Assembly: GCA_016184315.1 (NCBI GenBank)
Contig: JACPCU010000007.1
Location: forward strand, 91,879-155,878
Direction of reading: 5' to 3'
Source: Nitrososphaerota archaeon
Lineage (GTDB): Archaea; Thermoproteota; Nitrososphaeria; Nitrososphaerales; JACQRY01
DNA: 64,000 nucleotides
Numbering within the stretch: position 1 is the stretch's first letter; the number at the start of each line of letters is the position of its first letter. The notes beneath the pieces are model-generated. The model made no database searches, had not been told where the DNA came from, and saw only the letters and a list, made by a program, of their open reading frames with translations. Positions 18,676 through 27,582 of the stretch are shown here, in pieces. Position numbers and translations under genes: made by a program.

Positions 18676-19531
18676 GGTGCTCTCCCAGGCCCTCTAGGGC
18701 AGCTTTCTCCATCACTTCAATAGGGGGAGAAGTCTGGGTCCAGAGTCTGAATGCTACTGCTCCCTGAGCCACAAGCATTTCGTAGCCTTGAATCATGCTT
18801 GCGCCAGCAGATTCCGCGTACTTCAAGAGTGTTGTTTTGATCGGGTTGTAGACAAGGTCGTAGACCAACAGGTCAGTTCTAAGAAGTTCTGCAGGCACAG
18901 GGCTGTCAGAGATGTTCGGATGCATGCCTATGGGAGTAGCGTTTACGACGATGTCTGAAGCTTCTACTGTCTCCTTTAGAGTGTTCGAGGTAAGCGGTCG
19001 CGTAACCATCTTGTTTCCTGCCAACCCTTTGAGAGCCTGAGAAAGTTCACGGAGTCTTGAGACTGTTCTGCCGAGAACGGTTATGGATTCGCAGCCTTCC
19101 ATGGATAAGCCTGCTACGCAGGCGCGTGCCGCGCCTCCAGCACCGAGAACCGTAACTTTGGTGCCTGACAGCCCTATCCCCCTAGATCTTAGTGGCGAGA
19201 GAAAACCTTCTACGTCGGTGTTGAACCCGACAAGTGATGAGCCGTTGCGAACCACAGTGTTCACAGCGGTTAGTGCCCTTACTGATACGTCGAGATCGTC
19301 CAAATAACTTATCACGTCAACTTTATGGGGGATAGTTACGTTGAACCCGACAACTCCTAAGGCTTTGAGACCTGCTACTGCGTCGCGTAGAGCATCCTTC
19401 TTCACGTTGAAAGCTGCATAAACGAAATTGAGGTTATTGGCCTCGAAGGCAGCGTTATGCATCTTTGGCGAAAGGCTGTGACCTATAGGGTCGCCTATGA
19501 TGCCGCACACCTTAGTATTCCCGTCAATCAT
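18665..19531 (-). CDS. aroE: Shikimate dehydrogenase
   Basis: NADPH-dependent reduction of 3-dehydroshikimate to shikimate. The N-terminal substrate domain reads GDPIGHSLSPKMHNAAFE, with the catalytic lysine in VTIPHKVDVISYLDD (about 66). The Rossmann domain starts at VLGAGGAARACVAGL (about 128). Length 288 aa is typical. The neighbours aroD (4-bp overlap) and aroK confirm the pathway. Confidence 0.96.
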   Translation of the reverse strand: MIDGNTKVCGIIGDPIGHSLSPKMHNAAFEANNLNFVYAAFNVKKDALRDAVAGLKALGVVGFNVTIPHKVDVISYLDDLDVSVRALTAVNTVVRNGSSLVGFNTDVEGFLSPLRSRGIGLSGTKVTVLGAGGAARACVAGLSMEGCESITVLGRTVSRLRELSQALKGLAGNKMVTRPLTSNTLKETVEASDIVVNATPIGMHPNISDSPVPAELLRTDLLVYDLVYNPIKTTLLKYAESAGASMIQGYEMLVAQGAVAFRLWTQTSPPIEVMEKAALEGLGEHHEG

Positions 19532-20235
19532 ATTTTCTTCATACCTCTGTACAGTGCCTTTAGATCATTCAAGGCTACTTGTCCGGGTGCCGTCTTCATT
19601 GCTTGGAGGGAAGCATAGGCAAATGGGCTTCCATAGAACGGGCATAACACTCGTGAAACCACTCCCTTTTCACCCATACAGAAAGCTATGAGTGACCCTC
19701 TAGATTTCTCATACGAAGAGAGAATAATGAAGTTATCTTCAAGGCTGTTCGCCGTAGTCACGATCTTAACCGTATCCGAATGCTTCTCAGCGCTTCTCAT
19801 GGTCTTAGTCAGGATCGAAGGCGCTGGTGTGTCCTGAGAATTATGCCAAGACACGATTACTTCGGTGACCCTGCTCTTCAACTCTTTGACCAGCTTGCTG
19901 TTGTTCGCAGCAGCGGCTAGCTCCAAGTCTACAAACCTAGGCGACAAGGAGGCTGCCTCACTCAGAGTTGCTAGTCTCTCCTTTTCTCCTCCTTGAAAAA
20001 CGCCTCCTTCCTGCAGTGGTCTACACGTGAAGATGCATCTAGACAAGAATCGGCTGCAAGCATTCTCCAAATCGTTGACGTTGAACTCTTTCAAGTAGTC
20101 TAGGCGTATCTCCACAAAGTCAGAGCCAGCTTCCACTGCGTCGTTCAATCTCTTCGCCAACGTGGTGGAGTCTGAAGCGTAGACTGAGGTGCATACCTTG
20201 GGCCTCCAACGGCCAGGTTTAGAAGAAGAGGTCAT
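19528..20235 (-). CDS. aroD: 3-dehydroquinate dehydratase, type I
   Basis: Schiff-base enzyme that dehydrates 3-dehydroquinate to 3-dehydroshikimate. The general-base histidine is in VSWHNSQDTPAP and the Schiff-base lysine in DTVKIVTTANS (about 155), followed by the C-terminal FCMGEKGVVSRV, all type I features. At 235 aa it is a single-domain enzyme. ATGA-type 4-bp overlaps on both sides tie it to aroE and the dehydroquinate synthase gene. Confidence 0.95.
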   Translation of the reverse strand: MTSSSKPGRWRPKVCTSVYASDSTTLAKRLNDAVEAGSDFVEIRLDYLKEFNVNDLENACSRFLSRCIFTCRPLQEGGVFQGGEKERLATLSEAASLSPRFVDLELAAAANNSKLVKELKSRVTEVIVSWHNSQDTPAPSILTKTMRSAEKHSDTVKIVTTANSLEDNFIILSSYEKSRGSLIAFCMGEKGVVSRVLCPFYGSPFAYASLQAMKTAPGQVALNDLKALYRGMKKI

Positions 20236-21308
20236 TTCTCTACGATGTACTCGTCAACAGCCATTCCGAAGTGCCTACCCTTAACCCTAGACACTAGGGC
20301 AACAACTTCATCCCCCACCTTCAACTCTGTGACTGGGATAGGTTGACCATTCTTGCCTACTAGCGCAATGGTTTCAGCGTTCTGAAGAAGAACTCCTCCA
20401 AACTCACCGTCGAATTCAGCTTTAACCAGTCGCAGAGGCCTCCGCTCAATCTTCGACCTCCCCACAACGGAAGATCTGGTGGAACCGTCCTTTGAGACGA
20501 CGAGAACCTCGTCGCCGCTCTCAACCTCCGATAGATACTTAGTGCGCCCATTTGGGAGCAGAGTGTAGCTATGCACTGCGCCGGCGTTGACCCTGAACGG
20601 TCTGGGCGAAGTGAACTTTGAGCCCCCAGACTCATTATGGATCAGAAACATGAAGTTAGACCTGCTCCCTACAAGCAGCCCCTCGCCAAAACTAAGCATC
20701 GAAGCGGTATCTACACAGACTCTTTCACCCATGCCGAGATCCTTGATTTCCTTCACTAGGACGGTAACTAGTTCAAGTCTCCTCTGGGCTGCAAATACTT
20801 TAGCTCCTTCTCTAACCTCCTCGGTAGAACTTGCCTTCAGAATAACTCCGTCAACGCCGATCTCAAGGACACCGAACAACGTTTGGATCTCGGATGTGGT
20901 AGAAGCTGTTGCCAAGAGCTTCGTTTTGTGATTGTGGAGCTCGGCGACCATGTTTTCAAGGGGGATTATCTTCCAGTCAACTGTCTCAACGATTACAGCA
21001 ATTGCACCCAGTTTTGACGCTTCCACCGCTTTTTTGATGTCTGCGTTTTCTCTGACTTTGAGTTTGAAGGCGAATTGTTTTCCTTGGGACACGATGGTCT
21101 CTGCTTCTTTCAGGTTGTCTGTGAGGACGACATCAGAGTCTGTTGAAGAGCTGTATACTGTGAAGTTCTTTCGAATATCACTTTTCAGCTTCTTCGGGTC
21201 TATGAAAAGGCTTTTGACGGATTCCTTGGCTGCAGTCTCCAAGATGCTGTTGAGGCCTGTGCCTTCGGCTTGAGGTTGGAGTATTAGCTCCTTGGCGTCC
21301 TGCTTCAA
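20232..21308 (-). CDS. 3-dehydroquinate synthase II (AroB')
   Basis: Archaeal-type enzyme (MJ1249 family) that converts 2-amino-3,7-dideoxy-D-threo-hept-6-ulosonate to 3-dehydroquinate with NAD+, replacing bacterial AroB. Recognised by the C-terminal block [20 protein letters not shown] followed by [13 protein letters not shown], and by [19 protein letters not shown] near 205. Length 358 aa matches the family. It follows the ADH synthase gene by 1 bp, so the two first steps of the archaeal route are translated together. Confidence 0.94.
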   Translation of the reverse strand: MKQDAKELILQPQAEGTGLNSILETAAKESVKSLFIDPKKLKSDIRKNFTVYSSSTDSDVVLTDNLKEAETIVSQGKQFAFKLKVRENADIKKAVEASKLGAIAVIVETVDWKIIPLENMVAELHNHKTKLLATASTTSEIQTLFGVLEIGVDGVILKASSTEEVREGAKVFAAQRRLELVTVLVKEIKDLGMGERVCVDTASMLSFGEGLLVGSRSNFMFLIHNESGGSKFTSPRPFRVNAGAVHSYTLLPNGRTKYLSEVESGDEVLVVSKDGSTRSSVVGRSKIERRPLRLVKAEFDGEFGGVLLQNAETIALVGKNGQPIPVTELKVGDEVVALVSRVKGRHFGMAVDEYIVEK

Positions 21309-21309
21309 G

Positions 21310-22101
21310 TTAGAGCACCTTTAACGCGTCTTCCACTGATGATTCATTCATGACGATCATGGAGAGAGCCTTGACTATCAGGTCGGGGGTTTGATGCTGG
21401 AAGATGTTTCTCCCGAAGGTGACTCCTATGGCGCCCGCCTTCACTGCGCCGTGCGCCATCTCCAGCACGTCCCTATCGGTGTCCGATTTGGGTCCGCCGG
21501 CAATCACCACTGGCACTCTGCATCCCTTCACGACGGTGCGGAAGGACTCGTAGTCTCCGCTGTAAGGTGTCTTCACGATGTCTGCGCCTAGCTCGCTGCC
21601 TATCCTGGCTGCATGAGCCAAAGTTGCTGGGTCGCTGGGATTCTTGATGTTCTCTCCGCGTGGGTACATCATGGCTACGAGAGGCATGTTCCACTCGTCG
21701 CATGAGTCGGCAATCATGCCCAAGTCTTGAAGCATCTCAGGCTCCTCTTTGCAGCCCACATTCACGTGGACTGATACGGCATCTGCTCCTAGTCTTACTG
21801 CTTCCTCGACGCTGCTGACCAGCATCTTCCTGTTAGGTGCAAGACCCAAGCTTGTGCTGCCGGAGGCGTGCATGATGAGTCCCATTTGGGTCGGTGACCC
21901 CATGGTCCTTATGATACCCTTATGCACCAAGATAGCGGTTGCGCCCCCTTTCTCCACTAGTCTGATGGTTTCGTCCATTGTGTCCAAGCCTCTGAGGGGC
22001 CCATTGCTGACTCCGTGATCCATGGGGACGCAGATCATTCTGCCTGAGGCTGTGATACGGTTTAGTCTAATATTCTTCCCGGATACCAATCTAGTTTTCA
22101 C
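21310..22101 (-). CDS. ADH synthase (class I aldolase family, AroA')
   Basis: 2-amino-3,7-dideoxy-D-threo-hept-6-ulosonate synthase (MJ0400 family). It condenses 6-deoxy-5-ketofructose-1-phosphate with L-aspartate semialdehyde to begin archaeal aromatic synthesis. The class I FBP-aldolase pattern is visible: MDHGVSNGP near the N terminus, the Schiff-base lysine in ADIVKTPYSGDYESF (about 180) and VVIAGGPKSDTDRD. Length 263 aa. Placement next to AroB' and immediately after aspartate kinase favours ADH synthase over a plain fructose-bisphosphate aldolase. Confidence 0.92.
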   Translation of the reverse strand: MKTRLVSGKNIRLNRITASGRMICVPMDHGVSNGPLRGLDTMDETIRLVEKGGATAILVHKGIIRTMGSPTQMGLIMHASGSTSLGLAPNRKMLVSSVEEAVRLGADAVSVHVNVGCKEEPEMLQDLGMIADSCDEWNMPLVAMMYPRGENIKNPSDPATLAHAARIGSELGADIVKTPYSGDYESFRTVVKGCRVPVVIAGGPKSDTDRDVLEMAHGAVKAGAIGVTFGRNIFQHQTPDLIVKALSMIVMNESSVEDALKVL

Positions 22102-23309
22102 TCCTTATCAATCATTAGAGCATCTTTGAGCATGGAGGCAGCTTTCTCAGAATCAGATTTTGCTACGAAGACGCTGATGGAGGAAGTGATGGTGTTTATG
22201 CCGTATACGTTGATTCCTCTCCTTGCGAGTGGTTGTGTTACTTTCTGCAGCATGCCGGGGCTGGTCTCCATTGCTTGTCCTTTTACTGTGAGCATAGTTA
22301 AGTCTTCATAGGAGGAGACTGCTTTCCCCCAGCCTCCTCCTACTGCTATTTTGTGTACGCGGTTGATCAAGGCGTTTCCGCCTATAGTGTACAGGAGTAT
22401 TGAACGTTCATCGAGGGTCATGGAGATGAGCCTGTTGCCTGACGCTCTGATTTCGGCGACTAGTTCCGCTATTTGCTGCGGCCCGGGCTGTGAGCCTGTC
22501 AGGATGGTTATCATTGCGACTTGTTCTTCTAGTATTTCCAGCCCTATGTCTATGGGACCTCCTTCGATTATTGTTCCTGATAGGAGGCTGTCTTCTAGGC
22601 TGGCTATTCTGATCCTTACTCCTTTGTCTAAGTATCTGAGTGCTTTGGGTTGGAGGAATTTCGCGCCTCCTGAGCTGAGGGTGTAGGCTTCGTCCACGTT
22701 GAGTGTGCCTACTGGCACTGTGTCTTCTACTGTGTCGGGGTCTCCTGAGAGGACTGTGTCCACGTCTTTGACTAAGACTACTTCGTTGGCTTTGAGGCAG
22801 TTTCCTAGGAGGACTGCGGTGGTGTCGCTTCCCCCTCTTCCGAGGGTGGTGGTTTTGCCCAAGGCGTCTTTGCCTAGGAAGCCGCAGACTACTGGTATCT
22901 TGCCTTCTTTGAGTAGGGGTTCGAGGCTCTTCTTGACTCTCCTAGTGGTTTCTGAAAGAATGGGGGTGGCGTTGAGGTGTTTGGAGTCTGTGACTATGGG
23001 CCATCTTGGCGAGTCAGGATCTATGACTGTTGGGTCTAATCCTAGGGTTTGAAGCAAGTTTGCAAAGATCCTTGCGCTGGTCTTTTCTCCTAGGGCCAAG
23101 ACTTCGTCCATGACGTTGTCAGCCATGGCTGGGTCGAGGCTTTTGGATTGCTGGATGAGCATGTCTGTCATGCCTTTGAAGGCTGAGACGACTACGGTCA
23201 CGTTGAATCCTCTTTCAGCCGTGTTCTTGACTAGGCGGGCAGCCTTTTCCAGAGATTCTTTGTCTTTGAGGATTGATCCTCCTATCTTGATTACGATTGT
23301 TTCACTCAT
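22098..23309 (-). CDS. lysC: Aspartate kinase
   Basis: Phosphorylates L-aspartate, the first step to aspartate semialdehyde. Seen: N-terminal VIKIGGSILKD (KxGG motif), the catalytic LGRGGSDTTAVLLG (about 158), and two C-terminal ACT domains (VAMITILTG and LTMLTVKGQAMETSPG), which usually bind regulatory amino acids. Length 403 aa. It is the first gene of the aromatic operon and overlaps ADH synthase by 4 bp, consistent with supplying its co-substrate precursor. AAGGAGAG precedes the ATG, and a 10-bp-arm palindrome lies 28 bp upstream. Confidence 0.95.
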   Translation of the reverse strand: MSETIVIKIGGSILKDKESLEKAARLVKNTAERGFNVTVVVSAFKGMTDMLIQQSKSLDPAMADNVMDEVLALGEKTSARIFANLLQTLGLDPTVIDPDSPRWPIVTDSKHLNATPILSETTRRVKKSLEPLLKEGKIPVVCGFLGKDALGKTTTLGRGGSDTTAVLLGNCLKANEVVLVKDVDTVLSGDPDTVEDTVPVGTLNVDEAYTLSSGGAKFLQPKALRYLDKGVRIRIASLEDSLLSGTIIEGGPIDIGLEILEEQVAMITILTGSQPGPQQIAELVAEIRASGNRLISMTLDERSILLYTIGGNALINRVHKIAVGGGWGKAVSSYEDLTMLTVKGQAMETSPGMLQKVTQPLARRGINVYGINTITSSISVFVAKSDSEKAASMLKDALMIDKE

Positions 23310-23336
23310 CTCTGTTTGCTCTCCTTTTTCTGGCAG

Positions 23337-23361
23337 ATGTTATGCTGGGGTAGCATAACAT
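23337..23361. promoter_or_regulatory. Palindrome upstream of aromatic operon
   Basis: A perfect inverted repeat with 10-bp arms (ATGTTATGCT / AGCATAACAT) and a 5-nt centre GGGGT lies 28 bp before the lysC start codon. No plus-strand gene ends here, so it is not a downstream terminator. It could be a repressor operator or a leader hairpin just before the ribosome site. Structure is seen; role is inference. Confidence 0.5.
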
Positions 23362-23690
23362 GAATAATGGTTGAGATTGAGTTGGGTGGAGCTGAGACCT
23401 GGCTAGGGGACAGACCCAGGCGGGTAATGGAAGTAAAGTGGACCGCCTCTCATTACATCCTTCACTTTCAAGCTTTGAGATTTTTCTGGAGGATATATAA
23501 GCCTTTTAGAATCGCTCTCCAATCGGTTGGGCGTAGGGGTAAGGATGATGTTTGTTGCGCGCGTAGCCCCCTCTAAACATAGACTCAAATTGGAGGCTTG
23601 AAGGACTCTATCTCCGTTGCGGAATATTAGGACCCCCCTTCAAATATAAATTTCAAGTTTCGCTGCCTAGAAAGCTAATGGGAACCTCCG
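23362..23690. other. Intergenic region upstream of lysC
   Basis: About 330 bp without a convincing gene. A TATA-like GATATATAAG lies at about 23490-23500 and reads as TTATATATCC on the minus strand; it would give a leader of roughly 160 nt for lysC that includes the palindrome. Short open frames here lack coding character. A C-rich run stands at 23633-23638. Confidence 0.4.
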
Positions 23691-24131
23691 TCATGAATCT
23701 TTCCTGAACCAGTAGGCTGGAGCATCGTCAGCTCCTAGGTTAATGCTGGTCTTACGGGTTTCGACTACTACTCTTTGGCCGACTCTTAGGTCCTTTGCTT
23801 TGGCGTTCTTTACGATGCCGGGGATTTTGAGTCCGTCGCCCAGATCGATGATGGCGACCACGTAGGGGGCAAGGTGTTGGAAGACGTCATTGGTTACGTG
23901 GACTTCGCTGAAGCCAACTATCAATCCTTCTTTCGGAGGTTCGAACCATTCTAGGCTTGTTGAAGCGCATCGACTGCAGAGGGGTCGAGGGGGAATCATT
24001 TTTGTGTTGCAGTCTTTGCATAATGCGCCAGTTAGTCTGCCTTCTTCGTTGATCTTCTTGAAGAAGGATTGCACTGTGAACTCAGGTTGAGATGATGTGG
24101 GTTGCGACAACGCTGTTAGAGCCTCCTTCAT
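23691..24131 (-). CDS. DUF35 OB-fold/zinc-ribbon protein of thiolase complex
   Basis: A 146-aa protein with an N-terminal zinc ribbon (CKDC, then CSRC about 17 residues later) and a C-terminal OB fold, the DUF35 (ChsH2-like) architecture. In archaea such proteins hold acetyl-CoA thiolase and HMG-CoA synthase together so acetoacetyl-CoA is channelled towards mevalonate; others partner SCP2-type thiolases. Its 5' end overlaps the thiolase gene by 50 bp, indicating coupled translation. No HMG-CoA synthase gene is in the window. Confidence 0.9.
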   Translation of the reverse strand: MKEALTALSQPTSSQPEFTVQSFFKKINEEGRLTGALCKDCNTKMIPPRPLCSRCASTSLEWFEPPKEGLIVGFSEVHVTNDVFQHLAPYVVAIIDLGDGLKIPGIVKNAKAKDLRVGQRVVVETRKTSINLGADDAPAYWFRKDS

Positions 24132-25242
24132 TGATTGCTAAACCGAGTTTTGGACTTGGAACCTGTCTCTTCCCAGCTCTGCATGTAAGTTGAGTATGTA
24201 TCTCGTATATCTGGCATAGGCCTGTTGCGCCCACGGGGTGTCCGCGGGCCTTAAGTCCTCCACTTGGGTTTACAGGGATTTTGGCGCTTATCTCGGGCTG
24301 CCCTTCACGAATAAGCATGTGTCCCTCTCCTCTATGTGCGAAGCCGGCTGCCTCATAGGCTAGGATCTCGTTTATGGTGAAGCAGTCATGCACTTCAGCT
24401 AGGGAAACATCATCCGCACCGATGCCTGCCATGCTGTAAGCTTCGCTGCATGCTTCAGCTACTGCGCTGGGCCAAGAGATGTCTTCCCTTGCATAGAGTC
24501 CAAGGGTGTCGCTTTTGTGTCCCATTCCGACCACGTAGGTCGGTGTGTCTGTGAATCGTTTCGCGATCTCTGGTCTCGTGACTATGACTACCGCTGCTCC
24601 GTCGCTTATCAGCGAGGAGTCGTAGACCTTAAGCGGCCAAGCAACAACCTTTGAAGACAATACATCTTCTTTTGTGATTTGTTTTTGAATGTGAGCCTTC
24701 GGGTTTAGGGAGGCGTTTCGATGGTTCTTGACTGCGACTGCTGCTAGGTCTTCTTCGGTGCTGCCGTATTTCGCCATGTGGGCTGTTGTCATCATGGCGT
24801 ATATGCTGGGGAAGGTTAAGCCGTTGTACTGTTCTAGGGCTGCGTCGCTGGCAGCCATTAATGCGTCAGTTACTTGACTTGTGGTTCGGAGAGACATCTT
24901 TTCAACGCCACATGCTAAGACGATCTCATGGAGGCCTGAGAGAACATCCATGACTGCAAGTCTGAAGGCGAGTGCTCCTGCTGCTGCGCAACCCTCGACG
25001 CGCATAGAGCCTTTCGGCAGTAGGCCGAGCCAGTCTGCGACCATTGTTCCGTACATTATCTGATGCTCATAGGTTTCCGACTGGGAGCCGACGTAGACGC
25101 ATCCGATGTCTTTCCGGTCAAGGTTTCTGACTTCTCGCCAAGCATCCATGAAAGCTTCTACCACCAGCTCTCTGCTGACCAGCTCGGGTCTACGTCCGAT
25201 CTTGGACATTCCGGCGGAAACTACGGCTGCAAGCCTTCTCAT
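24082..25242 (-). CDS. Thiolase (SCP2/acetyl-CoA acetyltransferase type)
   Basis: Condensing-fold thiolase of about 386 aa. The acylated cysteine is in VEGCAAAGALAF (about 88), the catalytic histidine region is EVHDCFTINEILAYE, and the C-terminal block is NPSGGLKARGHPVGATG. Archaeal enzymes of this group make acetoacetyl-CoA or cleave 3-ketoacyl-CoA, usually with a DUF35 partner, which is encoded directly downstream. I prefer ATG 25242 (MRRLAAV) to GTG 25257 because a TATA-like CATATATG lies near 25276. Confidence 0.9.
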   Translation of the reverse strand: MRRLAAVVSAGMSKIGRRPELVSRELVVEAFMDAWREVRNLDRKDIGCVYVGSQSETYEHQIMYGTMVADWLGLLPKGSMRVEGCAAAGALAFRLAVMDVLSGLHEIVLACGVEKMSLRTTSQVTDALMAASDAALEQYNGLTFPSIYAMMTTAHMAKYGSTEEDLAAVAVKNHRNASLNPKAHIQKQITKEDVLSSKVVAWPLKVYDSSLISDGAAVVIVTRPEIAKRFTDTPTYVVGMGHKSDTLGLYAREDISWPSAVAEACSEAYSMAGIGADDVSLAEVHDCFTINEILAYEAAGFAHRGEGHMLIREGQPEISAKIPVNPSGGLKARGHPVGATGLCQIYEIHTQLTCRAGKRQVPSPKLGLAINEGGSNSVVATHIIST

Positions 25243-25370
25243 CGAACAAACTTCCACTACGTCTCAGTGGTCATATATGCTTTGGCAATGAGAACCAGTG
25301 TCCTTAGACGACCATATCGAAATTTGCTCCACATGCAGATACGGATATATCTATACTTCGTGGATATCTT

Positions 25371-25592
25371 ATGAGAGTAAAAGTGCCGGACACTGCAGAC
25401 GCAGTGACGATGCCGTTTCAAAGAGAGGCTTACGATAGGGCTGCTCTTAAGATAGCGGAATATGTGAAGAAACATCCGGGATGCCTAACGAGGGAGATCA
25501 CTAAGGTTTTGAAGATCGACCCTCTATTGACTGTCAGGATTCTAGCTGATCTCGAATCGAAAGGGAAAGTAAGGTCTGAAGAGCTTGGCTGA
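25371..25592 (+). CDS. Small winged-helix DNA-binding protein
   Basis: A 73-aa protein with a helix-turn-helix pattern: YDRAALKIAEYVKKHPG, then LTREITKVLKIDPLLTVRIL as the likely recognition helix, and a short wing SKGKVRSEE. It resembles single-domain archaeal wHTH regulators. GATATATCTA at 25344-25353 lies about 23 bp upstream of the ATG, suggesting a leaderless mRNA, divergent from the thiolase gene. Target genes unknown. Confidence 0.65.
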   Translation: MRVKVPDTADAVTMPFQREAYDRAALKIAEYVKKHPGCLTREITKVLKIDPLLTVRILADLESKGKVRSEELG

Positions 25593-25752
25593 GAATGGGA
25601 GTATCATCCGATTTACTTCAGCAGTTGCCTATGCTAGAAAGATAGAAGTGGCACCCAGGCTTGTCACTCTTACTGGTGGGCATAGAGGACGCATGGCGAA
25701 AATGGAACTCGGCTACGTCATAGTCGAGAAGAAATGGTATTCCACCGAATAG
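25585..25752 (+). CDS. Small ORF coupled to wHTH gene
   Basis: A 55-codon frame starting at TTG 25585 overlaps the stop of the winged-helix gene by 8 nt. The product is basic with alternating polar and hydrophobic residues and a strand-like end (ELGYVIVEKKWYSTE), so it looks translated rather than random, though no ATG is available. It may be a coupled small protein, or a frameshifted extension of the upstream regulator. I do not recognise it. Confidence 0.35.
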   Translation: MAENGSIIRFTSAVAYARKIEVAPRLVTLTGGHRGRMAKMELGYVIVEKKWYSTE

Positions 25753-25875
25753 TCCTTTTCAGCAAGTCTCTTCTCCGGTATCGAATCGTGACGTGAAGGT
25801 TGCGAGTTTTCGCATCGAACTGGCCTACGATGGGTCTTCATGTTCATGATATATGCGTTACAAGGAGATTTGATG

Positions 25876-26307
25876 CTAGATTTCTCTTCTTCTGATTTCT
25901 TTGAGCCTGTCGAAGTGTTTGTCAGCAGACACCATGGAGTCGGCGTCTTCAGACATAGCTGAGGCTGCATGAATCGCGTCTCTGGGATCTAGCCGATATT
26001 TTTCCATCAATTCCAATGCCGACACCAACAAGCCTCCATTCACGTCCAGCAAAGTCAAGCCAGGCATGTTAAGGAATGTTTTTCCAGCAAGGATAGCATC
26101 CTCAAAGCCCCTATATTTCTTGACTACCCAAACAATTTCATCAAACGTCAATGCCGACGACGCAGCGTTTATTTTGCCTTGCTGCACCTTTCTGAGAAGG
26201 ATTCTCGCTCGATCGCCGAGGGCGTCTTGGTTTATGGCTGCGTAGATGAAGACATTGGCGTCAAGATAGAGCATTCTACTGGACTCTTCCCTCAAGCTCT
26301 TCTTCAT
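25876..26307 (-). CDS. vapC: PIN-domain toxin, VapC-like
   Basis: A 143-aa PIN-fold ribonuclease. The acidic metal-binding residues are visible: Asp in MLYLDANVFIYA, Glu in LTFDEIVWVV, Asp in LDPRDAIHAASAM, and Asp in MVSADKHFDRL. VapC toxins cleave tRNA or rRNA and are inhibited by a co-expressed antitoxin. The start ATG may be 26307 or 26274 (MLYLDANV), because the antitoxin gene ends at 26276; the first choice gives a 32-bp overlap. It forms a module with the upstream AbrB-type gene. Confidence 0.88.
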   Translation of the reverse strand: MKKSLREESSRMLYLDANVFIYAAINQDALGDRARILLRKVQQGKINAASSALTFDEIVWVVKKYRGFEDAILAGKTFLNMPGLTLLDVNGGLLVSALELMEKYRLDPRDAIHAASAMSEDADSMVSADKHFDRLKEIRRREI

Positions 26308-26518
26308 AGAGATGGACTGGGGGTGTTGCAGATCGGCCTTTCTTAGCTATTTCTTCGAAAACGGCGACAGCGTCGAGCTGAGGTTTCTGAATGATCACTT
26401 TGTCGTCTTCGAGTCTGAAGGTTACCTTCGAGCCTGGGTGGATCTTGAGCACTTTCCTAAGCGCTTTTGGGATTACAACCTGGCCTTTGGGGCCGACCTT
26501 CATTTCTTCTTCAAGCAT
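26276..26518 (-). CDS. vapB: AbrB/SpoVT-family antitoxin, VapB-like
   Basis: An 80-aa protein with an N-terminal swapped-hairpin AbrB domain (KVGPKGQVVIPKALRKVLKI, then PGSKVTFRLEDDKVIIQK) and a flexible acidic C-terminal tail that would occupy the toxin active site. The pair order, antitoxin first, is canonical. A TATA-like element and a perfect 12-bp palindrome directly upstream suggest autoregulation. Confidence 0.9.
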   Translation of the reverse strand: MLEEEMKVGPKGQVVIPKALRKVLKIHPGSKVTFRLEDDKVIIQKPQLDAVAVFEEIAKKGRSATPPVHLYEEELEGRVQ

Positions 26519-26533
26519 GTATTACTGCCGGTT

Positions 26534-26560
26534 ATACTGCAGTATGACCTTAATTTATAC
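26534..26560 (-). promoter_or_regulatory. vapBC promoter and palindromic operator
   Basis: On the minus strand GTATAAATTA (26551-26560) is a good TATA box. Just downstream lies the perfect palindrome ATACTGCAGTAT (26534-26545), overlapping the expected transcription start. This arrangement fits repression by the VapB dimer. Binding itself is inferred. Confidence 0.5.
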
Positions 26561-26590
26561 CTTGTGAAAACAATATGATATGGTTGGGAA

Positions 26591-27514
26591 CTACTTTTCT
26601 TGAGCTAACTCGTCATAAGGCTTTACAAAGGCGTAAATCGACTCATTCAGAGGAACTGGGATACCGTATTTTTTGCCGAGGTTAACTACGGTTCCGTTCA
26701 ACGCGTCTATCTCAAGGCGTCTTCCAGACTCCATGTCTCGCTGCATAGATGACTTCATGTTGGGGCTCATAGCTTTAGCTACGTTGAGAGCCTTTTCAAC
26801 TGCATCTTGGGTGAAGCGTACTCCATGGGCGACACCTACTCTGTGGGTTTCCCTGATTGTTTCCTCGAAAGCCCATCTTGAAGAGTCGTAGCTGAGAATC
26901 TCTCCTAGGGTGAGCCTTGTGGCACATGTGACTCCTGCGAGGGCGCAGATGAAGAGGAACTTCTGCCAGAGTTCTCTGACTACGTCTTCGGATACTTCGT
27001 GGTTTATGCCTGCTTTTTTCAATAGTTCTTCAATACGAATAACTCTAGTGCTTCTGGATCCGTCTGCTTCTCCGAAGAGAATCTTTCTTGGGCCGCCGAG
27101 CTGATGTATTACGCCGGGGGCCTCTACTGTGGTTTCGATGTAGGCTGATCCGGGCAGCACTTTTCCTTGTCCCAGTATGTCTTCGATCTCTTCTTTGCTG
27201 GTCACACCGTTCTGGATAGTGATGATGCTTGTCTCTGGTCCGACTATGGGTGCAAGAGCTTTGCTGGCTGTAACGGTATCATAGGTCTTTACTGTGAAGA
27301 GGATTAGATCCGGTGTCTCTGTTGTCTCCGGCTTGTCTGTGGCTTTGGCTTTGACGGTGAAGGTTCCTTCAACGCTTTTCACTGTGAGACCGTTGGTCTG
27401 GATTGCCTTCAGATGGTTGCCTCTCGCTATGAACGTGACATCTTCTCCGCTCTTGGCTAGGAGGCCGCCGAAGTATCCTCCTAGGCTGCCTGAACCCATA
27501 ACAACTATCTTCAT
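26591..27514 (-). CDS. panE: Ketopantoate reductase (PanE/ApbA family)
   Basis: NADPH-dependent reduction of 2-dehydropantoate to pantoate in CoA synthesis. The Rossmann motif GSGSLGGYFGG is at the N terminus. The catalytic lysine is in ELWQKFLFICALAGVTCATR (about 180), and the substrate-binding Glu lies in SSMQRDMESGRRLEIDALNG near 250. I start at ATG 27514 (MKIVVMG), dropping a 16-residue extension. Length 307 aa is normal. Stand-alone gene. Confidence 0.92.
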   Translation of the reverse strand: MKIVVMGSGSLGGYFGGLLAKSGEDVTFIARGNHLKAIQTNGLTVKSVEGTFTVKAKATDKPETTETPDLILFTVKTYDTVTASKALAPIVGPETSIITIQNGVTSKEEIEDILGQGKVLPGSAYIETTVEAPGVIHQLGGPRKILFGEADGSRSTRVIRIEELLKKAGINHEVSEDVVRELWQKFLFICALAGVTCATRLTLGEILSYDSSRWAFEETIRETHRVGVAHGVRFTQDAVEKALNVAKAMSPNMKSSMQRDMESGRRLEIDALNGTVVNLGKKYGIPVPLNESIYAFVKPYDELAQEK

Positions 27515-27582
27515 CGAACGACTTACTCCTGAGACTGGATTGGTGGTCACTATGGGAAGCATTTGGCGCCTTAAGTGTAGCT

